DNA of 64,000 bases from Candidatus Daviesbacteria bacterium (lineage in GTDB: Bacteria > Patescibacteria > Microgenomatia > Daviesbacterales > UBA10151): positions 1 to 64,000 of the forward strand of contig JACPKM010000004.1 of assembly GCA_016187025.1 (NCBI GenBank), in the 5' to 3' direction. The notes beneath the pieces are model-generated. The model did no database searches. It was not told the origin of the DNA and worked only from the letters and a program-made list of their open reading frames with translations. Position 1 is the stretch's first letter. Each line of letters opens with the position of its first letter. The position numbers were made by a program, and so were the translations under genes. Shown here one piece after another: positions 50,851 through 58,937 of this stretch.

Positions 50851-52323
50851 ATGGATAAGTTTAAAAAATATCAAAATCACTATTTGGGTCAAGTTGTTGA
50901 GATTAAGTTTCCCTTGGTAAAGGTTGCAAACTTAGTAGGAGCATCTTTAAATGAAATAGTAGTATTTGAGAGAAATCAGGCAGGTCAAATCTATAGTCTG
51001 GAAGATCATACAGCAGAGGTGTTGGTTTTTGATAAGCGCCCGGTAACCACAGGCTCAAAGGTTGCTTTAACAGGAGAAAAGAGCCGTATACCTGTTGGAA
51101 ACCAGCTGTTGGGTGAGTTAATTGATCCTTTAGGAAACCTTTTAAAAAAACGCAGGTCTTATAAAAGACCTAAGCAGTTTTACCCATTGGAAGTAAGGCC
51201 CTTGGGAATTGGAAAAAGAGCCAGAATAAAGCAACCCTTTGTAACTGGTGTATCAATGGTCGATCTTCTAGTACCGCTGGGCAAAGGTCAAAGAGAGCTT
51301 ATCTTAGGTGATAGAAAAACCGGTAAAAGCTCCTTTTTAATATCCATTGTTAAAGGACAGCTTATACTGGAAAAAAACCCTCCAGTTGTAATTTATGCCT
51401 GCATTGGCAAAAGAAAAAGTGAAATCAAAGCTTTGGAAGAATATTTTAGCAAAGAAGGGTTAATGGAGAAAATGGTCATGGTGGCAACAAGCTCTTTAGA
51501 TTCACCCAGCTTGATTTATTTAACTCCGTTTTCTGCTATGGCTGTTGCTGAGTATTTCAGGGATTTAGGAAAAGATGTGTTAGTAATTATGGATGATTTA
51601 TCAACTCATGCCAAATTTTATAGAGAGATTTCTCTTCTTGCCAGACGCTTTCCAGGCAGGGATTCCTATCCTGGGGACATTTTCTACACCCATGCCAGGC
51701 TTTTGGAAAGAGCAGGTAATTTTAAAGTAGGGAGTAGAGAAGTATCTATTACCTGCTTGCCTGTTGCAGAGACCATGGAAGGGGATTTAACAGGTTATAT
51801 CACTACCAACTTAATGGGTGTTACAGATGGGCATATCTTTTTTGACTCAAACGTTTTTTACAAAGGCAGAAGACCTGCGATTAATGTTCCTTTGTCTGTG
51901 ACCAGGGTTGGTAAACAGACTCAAAATAAACTGGAGCAGTCAATCTCTGGGGCAATTTATGAGTTTTTAAACAAATACGAAACAGCTATAAACTTGTCCC
52001 ACTTTGGGGCAGAATTGTCTGATGAGACAAGAAAAAATCTTATTCTGGGGGAAAAACTTGCTCAATTTTTTGACCAGCCTTATTCACTTTCTTTGCGGGA
52101 AGAGTTGCAAATTCTGCTGCTTTCTTTAATCTGGCTTGGACTGGTAGGAGATGATCCGGTATTTCCAGTTTCAATCTGCAAGATAAACTTAATTAAGAAC
52201 TTTGAAAAACCCCATATTAAAACACTTATCTTATCAGTTATCAGCGCTGATGATTTTGATAGTTTACTAGATAACATTGCAAAGAAAAAAGAGGAGCTTA
52301 TAATTTTATGTCAACAAAGTTAA
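50851..52323 (+). CDS. atpA: F1-like ATPase subunit alpha, second locus
   Basis: 490 aa. Walker A is GDRKTGKS (153-160), Walker B 'VLVIMDDLSTHAKFYRE', arginine-finger segment 'PLSVTRVGKQTQ', and 'YPGDIFYTHARLLERAG' is conserved. The paralog at 5130-6611 shares the order of motifs but is clearly diverged. It follows the c-like gene by 2 nt and overlaps gamma by 16 nt. No delta or b gene is present in this locus, so how this alpha would be held to a stalk is unclear. Confidence 0.93.
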   Translation: MDKFKKYQNHYLGQVVEIKFPLVKVANLVGASLNEIVVFERNQAGQIYSLEDHTAEVLVFDKRPVTTGSKVALTGEKSRIPVGNQLLGELIDPLGNLLKKRRSYKRPKQFYPLEVRPLGIGKRARIKQPFVTGVSMVDLLVPLGKGQRELILGDRKTGKSSFLISIVKGQLILEKNPPVVIYACIGKRKSEIKALEEYFSKEGLMEKMVMVATSSLDSPSLIYLTPFSAMAVAEYFRDLGKDVLVIMDDLSTHAKFYREISLLARRFPGRDSYPGDIFYTHARLLERAGNFKVGSREVSITCLPVAETMEGDLTGYITTNLMGVTDGHIFFDSNVFYKGRRPAINVPLSVTRVGKQTQNKLEQSISGAIYEFLNKYETAINLSHFGAELSDETRKNLILGEKLAQFFDQPYSLSLREELQILLLSLIWLGLVGDDPVFPVSICKINLIKNFEKPHIKTLILSVISADDFDSLLDNIAKKKEELIILCQQS

Positions 52324-53189
52324 AGCTTGCAGATGAGTTATATGCTGCAAATGGAATGAGATTTTTGGCTCAAGCTTACGAGCAGATCTCAGTATTTAAA
52401 ATGCAGAAAATAAGAAGATCAGTTCTAAAAACCAGGGATTTTCTGGATAGATTATCAGATGTTTTTTTTGATGTTAAAGGCTCATATAAAGACAAAATTA
52501 TTGCCCTAATTAAGAAAAAAAAGCATGTCCCAACTGTTAACTCGTTTTCAACACTACCCAAAAACGGTAAATCAGTAGCAGTTTTTTTGTCTGCTAACAC
52601 CAGATTATATGGAGATATTATCAGCAAAGTTTTTCAATCCTTTAAAGAGTATGCCAATACACAATCAGAGGTAGAACTTGTGATAGTAGGAAAGCTTGGA
52701 CGGGAAATTTATGATAAAGAAAGCAGTAGTAAAAAAGCATATGAATACTTTGAAATACCAGACAATGATGTCTCCTTCGCCCAGCTTGAGCCTTTAATTG
52801 CCAAGATCCTAGATTATCAAAAGGTGACAGTATTTTATGGACAGTTTGTTAATGTTTTAAATCAGTCTGCCCAAGGCCAAGAAATTACTGGAGAGCAGCC
52901 GGTAGATGATAAGCAGGTTCAAAGGCAAGTGCACTTTTTGTTTGAGCCATCCTTAGAAAACATCTTAAACTTTTTCGAGACCCAGATTTTTACTTCAGCT
53001 TTCAAGCAAACTGTTCATGAGGCCCAACTTGCTAGGTATGCTTCAAGGATCAATGCAATGGAGGAGGCTTTAGTCAATATAGACAAACGGATCAAGAATA
53101 TTAAATACTTAAAGTTAAGGGCCCAAAAAGATATCCAAAATAAAAAGCTACAACAGACAATTGCCGGTATATCTTTGTGGGGAGGATAA
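52308..53189 (+). CDS. atpG: F1-like ATPase subunit gamma, second locus
   Basis: 293 aa. The C-terminal 'ARYASRINAMEEALVNIDKR' corresponds to the conserved gamma motif 'R..AM..A..Na'. A long helical N-terminus is present; the central part ('VAVFLSANTRLYGDIISKVF', 'LVIVGKLGRE') matches the gamma Rossmann-like domain. It overlaps alpha by 16 nt and ends 5 nt before the beta ATG. It is the rotor shaft linking the alpha3beta3 head to the c-like ring. Confidence 0.88.
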   Translation: MSTKLKLADELYAANGMRFLAQAYEQISVFKMQKIRRSVLKTRDFLDRLSDVFFDVKGSYKDKIIALIKKKKHVPTVNSFSTLPKNGKSVAVFLSANTRLYGDIISKVFQSFKEYANTQSEVELVIVGKLGREIYDKESSSKKAYEYFEIPDNDVSFAQLEPLIAKILDYQKVTVFYGQFVNVLNQSAQGQEITGEQPVDDKQVQRQVHFLFEPSLENILNFFETQIFTSAFKQTVHEAQLARYASRINAMEEALVNIDKRIKNIKYLKLRAQKDIQNKKLQQTIAGISLWGG

Positions 53190-53194
53190 GTTTC

Positions 53195-54571
53195 ATGAAA
53201 AATATTGGAAAAATTACCAGTATCAAACAACATATTATTGAGGTTGAGTTTTTAGACCATAAACCCAAAATTCATAATCTATTAGTACTAAAAAATGACC
53301 GCAGTATCAAAATGGAGGTATTTGCCTCATCCAAGGCAAATAAGTTTTATTGTCTGCTTTTGGCAAATACTCATCCTAGAATAGGTGATGTGGTGAAAGA
53401 TACTGAAGAGCCAATTATTATTCCGGTAGGAGAGGAGCTTTTGGGAAGAGTTATAGATCTATTTGGCAAAGTCCAGGACGAAGGAAAACAGTTTCAAACA
53501 AAACACAAAAAGTCTGTTTTTAAACATGATTTAAGTTATGCCAAAATTAATACCCCAAAAACAGTACTTGAAACCGGCATCAAAGTAATTGATTTTTTTA
53601 CCCCAATTTTAAAAGGGGGGAAAGTGGGGCTTTTCGGAGGAGCAGGAGTAGGAAAAACAGTTTTACTTTCTGAAATTATTCATAATATTGTCATTTTAGG
53701 AAAAGGTAAGGGTTTGTCTGTATTTACAGGAGTAGGAGAAAGGTCAAGGGAAGGCCAAGAGCTGTATGAAACAATGCAGGAAAACGGTGTTTTGAAAGAT
53801 ATTTGTTTGATGTATGGGCAAATGGGAGAAAATCCGGCTGTTAGATTTAGAACTGCCACCAGTGGGGTAGCTGTGGCAGAGTTTTTCCGTGACTTTCTAC
53901 AAAAAGACGTGCTGTTTTTTATTGATAATGTTTTCAGGTATGCTCAGGCCGGATATGAGTTATCAACTCTTATGAATACCATCCCTTCAGAAGGTGGGTA
54001 TCAAGCCACTCTGTCATCAGAAATGGCCCTGCTTCATGAAAGACTTGCCTCAAATGAGAAAAACTTTATCACTTCTTTTGAGGCAATTTATGTCCCATCA
54101 GATGATTTAACAGACCATGGTGTACAGTCGGTTTTTCCTTATCTTGACTCAAGTATTGTTTTATCCAGATCTGTTTATCAAAGCGGCTTGTTTCCGGCTG
54201 TAGATATACTTTCATCTGTGTCTTCAGCTTTGAATGAGGAAGTTGCCGGAAGCGTGCACTTTATAACCGTTTTGCAAGCCCTGGCAATCCTTAAAAAGGC
54301 AGTTACACTGGAAAGGATGGTATCGCTGATTGGTGAAGCAGAGCTGTCTGGGGATGACCAAATAGCTTTTAAAAGAGCCAGAATGATAAAAAATTACATG
54401 ACTCAGAGCTTGTCGGTGGTTGAGGGTCAAACAGGCAAAAAGGGTAAATTTATTCCTTTGGAGCAAGTAGTCAGGGATGTAAAAGAAATCATTGAAGGTA
54501 AATTTGATTCTGTTGATCCAGGCAAGTTTTTGTACATTGGCAGCGCTGAGGAGGTAATGAATGCATCCTGA
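53195..54571 (+). CDS. atpD: F1-like ATPase subunit beta, second locus (catalytic)
   Basis: 458 aa from the ATG at 53195, preceded by a GGGGAGG Shine-Dalgarno; a GTG at 53177 would start inside that site. Walker A is GGAGVGKT (148-155). The catalytic motif is 'GVGERSREGQELYE', Walker B 'DVLFFIDNVFRYAQAG', then 'IPSEGGYQATL'. The DELSEED loop is GEAELSGDD, sharing the GEAELS variant with the first locus. Catalysis looks intact. It overlaps epsilon by 11 nt. Confidence 0.95.
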   Translation: MKNIGKITSIKQHIIEVEFLDHKPKIHNLLVLKNDRSIKMEVFASSKANKFYCLLLANTHPRIGDVVKDTEEPIIIPVGEELLGRVIDLFGKVQDEGKQFQTKHKKSVFKHDLSYAKINTPKTVLETGIKVIDFFTPILKGGKVGLFGGAGVGKTVLLSEIIHNIVILGKGKGLSVFTGVGERSREGQELYETMQENGVLKDICLMYGQMGENPAVRFRTATSGVAVAEFFRDFLQKDVLFFIDNVFRYAQAGYELSTLMNTIPSEGGYQATLSSEMALLHERLASNEKNFITSFEAIYVPSDDLTDHGVQSVFPYLDSSIVLSRSVYQSGLFPAVDILSSVSSALNEEVAGSVHFITVLQALAILKKAVTLERMVSLIGEAELSGDDQIAFKRARMIKNYMTQSLSVVEGQTGKKGKFIPLEQVVRDVKEIIEGKFDSVDPGKFLYIGSAEEVMNAS

Positions 54572-54824
54572 TGAAAAAAAGCTGCAGCTTACCATAATCA
54601 GCCCTGATTCAGAGGAAGTATTTACTGAAGAGGTGGATGTGGTTTCCTCAACTAATTTAGAAGGCCCATTTGATGTCTGGCCACTTCATACAAATTTTAT
54701 CTCCATTATTAAAGAATTTTTAGTAATATATAAAAACAATCAAAAGATAAAAGAGCTAAAAATTGATACGGGTGTGTTAAGGGTAAACTCTAATAAAGTG
54801 GAAGTCTTTTTAGGAATAGCCTAA
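54561..54824 (+). CDS. atpC: F1-like ATPase subunit epsilon, second locus (short form)
   Basis: 87 aa, only the epsilon beta-sandwich: 'LTIISPDSEEVFTEEVDVVS' and 'GPFDVWPLHTNFISII' correspond to the canonical 'G.fGvLp.H.p.i..i'. The inhibitory C-terminal helices are absent, as in the first locus. It begins within the beta gene and ends 3 nt from the convergent rplA stop, marking the island boundary. Confidence 0.82.
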   Translation: MHPDEKKLQLTIISPDSEEVFTEEVDVVSSTNLEGPFDVWPLHTNFISIIKEFLVIYKNNQKIKELKIDTGVLRVNSNKVEVFLGIA

Positions 54825-54827
54825 GCT

Positions 54828-55712
54828 TTAGACACTGGTTAAATCCAGTTTCACTCCAGCACCCATGGTGGGTGAAAGGGTTAGTTTTTTGACTCTGGTT
54901 TTTCCAACAGTTTGTACCAGTGTTTTTATATTTGCAGCAATCTCTTCACTTGCCTGATCCACTTTGCCAACAGATAAATGCAGCACAGCAGCTTTATTCT
55001 CGGTCTTGTATTCAGTTTTACCAGCTTGGAAGCTTGCAACAGCCTTTTTTAATCCGTCAGCTGACGGACTTGTAATGGTGCCGTTTTTAGGATTTGGCAT
55101 AAGGCCTCTTGGGCCTAAAATCCGGGCTACTTTAGCAAGCTTTGGCATCCATTCAGGGGTTGTTACTATGATGTCAAAATCTACCTTACCTTTATTAATC
55201 TCCTCAATTACCCCATCTGTTCCTGCTGTATCTGCACCGGACTGATCTGCATCTTTACCAAAAGCTAAAATTCTCAGTTTTTTACCAGCTGTAAAGGGAA
55301 GTGAAACCAGACCTCTGATCCCAGTTTTGTCAGTGTTAATATGAGCTTCCATGGTTGCGCTAAATTTAGTATATGAGGATTTTTTGACTAGCTCAATAGC
55401 TTGCCCAACAGGATAAAACTTGGTTTTATCTATCTCAGCTGTGGCTTCTTGATATTTTTTTGATCTAACCTTTTTGGATATAGGTACTTTAGATTTGGCT
55501 TTCTTTTTGGTTTCTGGTTTTTCTTCTTTTTCTTGCTCCGTAGTCTGTTTGACCTCTTTTTTCTGAGGTGTTTGCTCCTCAACCCCTAGTTCTGCATTAA
55601 TTTTGGCAATTAAATCCTCTCCTGGTTTTTGTTCAGGTTTTTTGCTTTCTGTTTTCTTGACTTCTTTTTGAGGAAGGGAATCATCTATAACAATAGTCTT
55701 TGTTTTACCCAC
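54828..55712 (-). CDS. rplA: Ribosomal protein L1 with N-terminal extension
   Basis: 294 aa against about 230 for typical L1. The core (about 85-294) has 'GLVSLPFTAGKKLRILAFGK', 'PEWMPKLAKVARILGPRGLM' and 'PNPKNGTITSP', the L1 signature. The first 80 residues are Lys/Glu-rich, low-complexity and probably disordered. It binds 23S rRNA at the L1 stalk. It overlaps rplK by 8 nt. Normally rplJ follows; here the ATPase/fibre island intervenes. Confidence 0.97.
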   Translation of the reverse strand: MGKTKTIVIDDSLPQKEVKKTESKKPEQKPGEDLIAKINAELGVEEQTPQKKEVKQTTEQEKEEKPETKKKAKSKVPISKKVRSKKYQEATAEIDKTKFYPVGQAIELVKKSSYTKFSATMEAHINTDKTGIRGLVSLPFTAGKKLRILAFGKDADQSGADTAGTDGVIEEINKGKVDFDIIVTTPEWMPKLAKVARILGPRGLMPNPKNGTITSPSADGLKKAVASFQAGKTEYKTENKAAVLHLSVGKVDQASEEIAANIKTLVQTVGKTRVKKLTLSPTMGAGVKLDLTSV

Positions 55713-56133
55713 TTACTTTTACCCCCATTGATCTTGCTGTGCCTTCCACAATCTTCATGGCAGCCTCAACTGAGTTGGCATTCAAATCCGGCATCTTGGC
55801 TTTGGCTATTTCCTCAACTTGAGCCTTAGAAAGTGTGCCTACAGGTTCTTTTAAAGCCTTTCCTGAACCTTTTTCAAGTTTTAATGCTTTTTTGATCATT
55901 TCAGCAATAGGAGGCTCTTTGGTAATAAAAGAAAAAGTTCTGTCTTCATAGACAGTTACCACAACAGGCAAAATTGAGCCTTGCTTGTCTTTGGTTTTTT
56001 CATTAAAGCTTTTAACAAAGTCCATTATTGGCAGGCCGTGTTGACCCAAAGCAGGACCAATAGGAGGAGCAGCAGTTGCTTGTCCTGCTGGTGCATTTAA
56101 CTTAATGTATGTCTTTATTTTTTTCTGAGCCAT
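55705..56133 (-). CDS. rplK: Ribosomal protein L11
   Basis: 142 aa, standard length. 'KTYIKLNAPAGQATAAPPIG' and 'PALGQHGLPIMDFVKSFNEK' form the N-terminal domain; the C-terminal rRNA-binding domain includes 'ALKEPVGTLSKAQVEEIAKAK' and 'GTARSMGVKV'. It belongs to the GTPase-associated centre. It overlaps rplA by 8 nt and follows nusG by 10 nt. Confidence 0.98.
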   Translation of the reverse strand: MAQKKIKTYIKLNAPAGQATAAPPIGPALGQHGLPIMDFVKSFNEKTKDKQGSILPVVVTVYEDRTFSFITKEPPIAEMIKKALKLEKGSGKALKEPVGTLSKAQVEEIAKAKMPDLNANSVEAAMKIVEGTARSMGVKVSG

Positions 56134-56143
56134 ATTAGTTAGG

Positions 56144-56782
56144 TTATATCTTCTGAACCTGCAAAAAATCTAACTCTACCGGTGTTTCTCTTCCAAAGAT
56201 GGACACCAAAACTTTAACTTTACCTTTTTCCTCATCAACTGAGTCAACTTTGCCAATAAACTCTGCAAATGGTCCGTCGGTAATTTTGACAGTATCATTT
56301 GCCAAAAATACCTGTTTATAAACTGGTTCTTTAGACTGAGTGAATTTAATAATAGTTTGTACTTCAGCATCAGAAATTGGTGTTGGTTTGTTACCCATAC
56401 CTACAAACGAGGTGACTCCTTGAGTGGTTCTTACTGCCAACCAGGAACTATCATCCAAAACCATCTTTACCAGAATATATCCAGGAAAGATTTTTTCTTT
56501 GATACCAACCCGTTTGCCACCCTTGATTTCAATTTTGTCTTGCGTTGGAACCAGTACGTCTAAGATTTTATTTTCCAAATGTTCAGATTCCACTCGTTGC
56601 TTTAGGGTTGTCGCCACTTTATTCTCATGTCCTGAGTAGGTATGTACTACATACCAGCGTGCACCTGGAGTATTTTTGGATGAATCTGCACTACTCTCAG
56701 TTGTTGGTTTAGGTTCGGTAGCCCCTTGTTGGGTCTCAGGTTGTGTCTGACTATTTAGTTGTTGGTTGTCATCACCACTCAT
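56144..56782 (-). CDS. nusG: Transcription factor NusG
   Basis: 212 aa. The NGN domain ('RWYVVHTYSGHENKVATTLK', 'KIFPGYILVKMVLDDSSWLA') and C-terminal KOW domain ('VKITDGPFAEFIGKVDSVDE') are intact. A Gln/Thr/Ser-rich N-terminal extension of about 40 residues is extra. It regulates elongation and couples transcription to translation. It follows secE by 1 nt. Confidence 0.97.
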   Translation of the reverse strand: MSGDDNQQLNSQTQPETQQGATEPKPTTESSADSSKNTPGARWYVVHTYSGHENKVATTLKQRVESEHLENKILDVLVPTQDKIEIKGGKRVGIKEKIFPGYILVKMVLDDSSWLAVRTTQGVTSFVGMGNKPTPISDAEVQTIIKFTQSKEPVYKQVFLANDTVKITDGPFAEFIGKVDSVDEEKGKVKVLVSIFGRETPVELDFLQVQKI

Positions 56783-56783
56783 G

Positions 56784-56972
56784 TTAGGTTTGGTTGATCA
56801 GGAAGGTAGTAAGTAAAGTTAGCAAATAGTCCAGTCCTCCTAACACACCTCCAGATACCAAGGTTACTAAAATTACTAAAATAGTATACCTTATGGTTTG
56901 CTCACGGGAAGGCCAGGCTACTTTATCTAACTCTTCCTTTACCTCCTTAAAAAAGCTAATTATTTTGGACAT
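56784..56972 (-). CDS. secE: Preprotein translocase subunit SecE
   Basis: 62 aa from the ATG at 56972 ('MSKIISFFKEVKEELDKVAW'), carrying the conserved 'EL.KV.WPsr.e' amphipathic helix and one membrane segment (about 33-55). A longer reading from 57035 would start upstream of the predicted transcription start and inside the promoter, so the short form is preferred. It stabilises the SecYEG channel. It is the first gene of the secE-nusG-rplK-rplA operon. Confidence 0.92.
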   Translation of the reverse strand: MSKIISFFKEVKEELDKVAWPSREQTIRYTILVILVTLVSGGVLGGLDYLLTLLTTFLINQT

Positions 56973-56973
56973 T

Positions 56974-56996
56974 AAAAAAAGGTCGAATTTCCGACC
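56974..56996 (-). terminator. Hairpin plus U-tract between the secE promoter and secE
   Basis: On the minus strand the stem GGTCG / CGACC (56996-56981) with a short loop is followed by seven T residues, ending 1 nt before the secE ATG. It lies downstream of the predicted secE start site (about 57000). It could terminate the vapBC transcript, attenuate secE, or both. Confidence 0.45.
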
Positions 56997-57006
56997 CACT
57001 TTGTCA

Positions 57007-57035
57007 AGTATAACAAAAGGGTCAGAATTTGACAA
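57007..57035 (-). promoter_or_regulatory. secE-nusG-rplKA promoter
   Basis: On the minus strand TTGTCA (57035-57030), a 17-nt spacer and TATACT (57012-57007). It overlaps the 3' end of the PIN toxin gene and predicts a 5' leader of only about 28 nt. Confidence 0.65.
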
Positions 57036-57396
57036 GGGTTGGTTTTATCTCCATTTTGCCGAAGAATTTGAGTTTTAAAAGTTTTTCATCTGCAGTTAAA
57101 AAAGCATCACATTCAGCTGTTGAGCCGGAAAGCAGTTGCACATTGTCTTCAAAGTCTGCAGTTGGGCCTTCTAGCGCTCTGTAAGCAGTATCACCATCAA
57201 ACGATATAAGGTGAAACCTAGCCACAATGTTAGTCAATCTATCATATGGAATTTTCTTTTTTGTAACATACAATAAAATATGGATAGAAAGAGGGGACAG
57301 GAAAAGATCATGGTTTTCCAGGTTCTCTTCTACAGCAGAACGTCGTTGTTCTACCAGATCAATGAAGATATTTGTATCAAGAAAGACCCTTGCCAT
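57022..57396 (-). CDS. vapC: PIN-domain ribonuclease toxin (VapC-like)
   Basis: 124 aa. 'RVFLDTNIFIDLVE' supplies the first catalytic Asp; 'DFEDNVQLLSGSTAECDAFLT' and 'LTADEKLLK' supply the remaining acidic residues of the PIN active site. These are toxin-type endoribonucleases, often cutting tRNA or rRNA. It overlaps the upstream antitoxin gene by 20 nt. It lies immediately upstream of secE, with its 3' end inside the secE promoter. Confidence 0.88.
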   Translation of the reverse strand: MARVFLDTNIFIDLVEQRRSAVEENLENHDLFLSPLSIHILLYVTKKKIPYDRLTNIVARFHLISFDGDTAYRALEGPTADFEDNVQLLSGSTAECDAFLTADEKLLKLKFFGKMEIKPTLVKF

Positions 57397-57637
57397 ATTT
57401 TTTCATTAGATGAGCACGATAGATCTTTTCTCTTTGAGCATAAGTTGTTTTGGGGAGTTTAAGGTTTTTCACAAGTTTTTCAAATTTTTTGGCATCAAAA
57501 GGTTTAGGTTCATAAATGGGCATAATCTGTCCAATTACCTTGGAACGGTGAATCAGACGTAAAGTCCCTCCCCCTTTTAAGGTTTTAACAAGCTTGCTGG
57601 ATTTTGTTCTAAGTTCGGTAGTAGTGATATATTGCAT
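57377..57637 (-). CDS. Antitoxin (Phd/YefM-like) of the PIN toxin
   Basis: 86 aa. 'MQYITTTELRTKSSKLVKTL' and 'GGTLRLIHRSKVIGQIMP' match the N-terminal DNA-binding fold of Phd/YefM-type antitoxins. The C-terminal tail ('KTTYAQREKIYRAHLMKKYG') would wrap the toxin. It precedes and overlaps the PIN gene, the usual antitoxin-toxin order. Its promoter carries an inverted-repeat operator. Confidence 0.82.
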   Translation of the reverse strand: MQYITTTELRTKSSKLVKTLKGGGTLRLIHRSKVIGQIMPIYEPKPFDAKKFEKLVKNLKLPKTTYAQREKIYRAHLMKKYGKGLS

Positions 57638-57642
57638 ATTTC

Positions 57643-57672
57643 AAATGTACACTTAAATATACATTTTGTCAA
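57643..57672 (-). promoter_or_regulatory. Promoter/operator of the PIN toxin-antitoxin pair
   Basis: On the minus strand TTGACA (57672-57667), a 17-nt spacer and TACATT (57649-57644), 6 nt before the ATG. Perfect 7-bp inverted arms AAATGTA (57643-57649) / TACATTT (57660-57666) span the spacer and the -10, ideal for autorepression by the antitoxin. Confidence 0.6.
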
Positions 57673-57762
57673 GGAGGACAGGTGTAGAGATAAAGAGGGG
57701 TTAGGTTATTCCAGACTGAATTTAAGATCAAAATATGGTATACTATAAGGTATATTATACCT

Positions 57763-58878
57763 ATGGCTGTTGAAGTAACTGCACTTTCCAGAAGAAGTTT
57801 TTTAGGGATTGATTCTGCTTTAGAGGCAGCTAATGACTTTGCTGGAAAAAGCAGAGGAAAACAAGGTCGAAGACCAATTCGTTTATCTTCAGGGTCAACC
57901 CCTCCACCTTCTCGACCAACACCTCCTGATTGGAGGTCAGTAGTTACTTCCAGAAGAGTAGCCCTTGGTGTAACGGCAGGTGGAGCTGCTTTGATTTTAC
58001 TTCAACCTTGGCAATGGTTTGTTCGCAGACCTGTACCACCAGACGCTATCCCATCAGTAGTGCCACCAACTCCAGACGCAGAATTAGATCAGGCTTTAAT
58101 CCGATTAGCCGAAGCAGAAGTATTTAATTTGGCTTATTATCCAAAAAATTTACGGCAAAAGATGGTCTCTCATTGGAAGTTTGGTCATACAAGTTTAGTC
58201 AACTACTCTAAGCCTAATAGAGAGTTATTTTATTTGGAGTTCAAGCCTGCTCAGCCTCGTGATCAGATGATCAACTTGGCTGCAACTAACATCCAACTCC
58301 GCAGGGTTGAGACAGCTCCAAACCAAACCTCCCTGGTGCTTTCCCTTCAAGGAGAGTATGTACGATCTCTAGGTGTGGGTATACCACGAGATATTGAAAG
58401 AAGGCTTGAAGAGATGAATTTTGAACATGAAGCCATAGTCAGCCTTGCTTACATAAATGCACTGACCACTATTGCTGGAGCCCTTGGCCTTGATTTAAAA
58501 GCTGATAGCCCTAAGTCTCCAAAAGAAAATGAATTAATCTTAATGGTAAAAGCATATAACCCTGCCATTGTGGCTATGGCAGAAGCAGTAGCAGAAATAA
58601 ATGATTATCTCTTAACAGAACCTTTAGTGGATAAAGATCCATCCTCGGGGCAAACAGTTTGGTCTCCTCAGAATTTACCTTTGATAGCACAAGGGATGGT
58701 TTTTATGGAAGGTGGATTACACCATTTGGTAGATTCAGCCATTGGTTCTGCTTTAAAAGGTATACCTGATCTTGAAGTTTTTGCAGGAAGGTATAAGAGC
58801 CTAGGGGAGATACCAAACTCTGATCAATATTATCAAAAAATCAAAGAGCATTATCAAAAACATCCGCCAGTTACGTGA
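57763..58878 (+). CDS. Membrane-anchored protein of unknown function
   Basis: 371 aa, family not recognised. An N-terminal cytoplasmic or linker part contains two Arg-Arg motifs: 'SRRSFLG' (9-15, no hydrophobic stretch follows) and 'TSRRVALGVTAGGAALILLQ' (about 64-83), which resembles a Tat-type or ordinary signal anchor. A Pro-rich linker follows, then about 270 residues of mainly helical sequence ('FNLAYYPKNLRQKMVSHWKF', 'PLIAQGMVFMEGGLHHLVDS'). No catalytic motif was identified. A TATATT box lies 6 nt before the ATG, within an imperfect GGTATA...TATACC inverted repeat. Confidence 0.6.
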   Translation: MAVEVTALSRRSFLGIDSALEAANDFAGKSRGKQGRRPIRLSSGSTPPPSRPTPPDWRSVVTSRRVALGVTAGGAALILLQPWQWFVRRPVPPDAIPSVVPPTPDAELDQALIRLAEAEVFNLAYYPKNLRQKMVSHWKFGHTSLVNYSKPNRELFYLEFKPAQPRDQMINLAATNIQLRRVETAPNQTSLVLSLQGEYVRSLGVGIPRDIERRLEEMNFEHEAIVSLAYINALTTIAGALGLDLKADSPKSPKENELILMVKAYNPAIVAMAEAVAEINDYLLTEPLVDKDPSSGQTVWSPQNLPLIAQGMVFMEGGLHHLVDSAIGSALKGIPDLEVFAGRYKSLGEIPNSDQYYQKIKEHYQKHPPVT

Positions 58879-58937
58879 TTTAATGAACTTCCGCGATTTG
58901 TACGTCTGCCTTGAAAAGTCAACAATATATCTCGGAG

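Noticed and set aside
56973..57035. Longer SecE starting at 57035
   Set aside because: The additional N-terminal residues are encoded by the promoter and hairpin and have no counterpart in SecE. The ATG at 56972 gives a normal 62-aa SecE.
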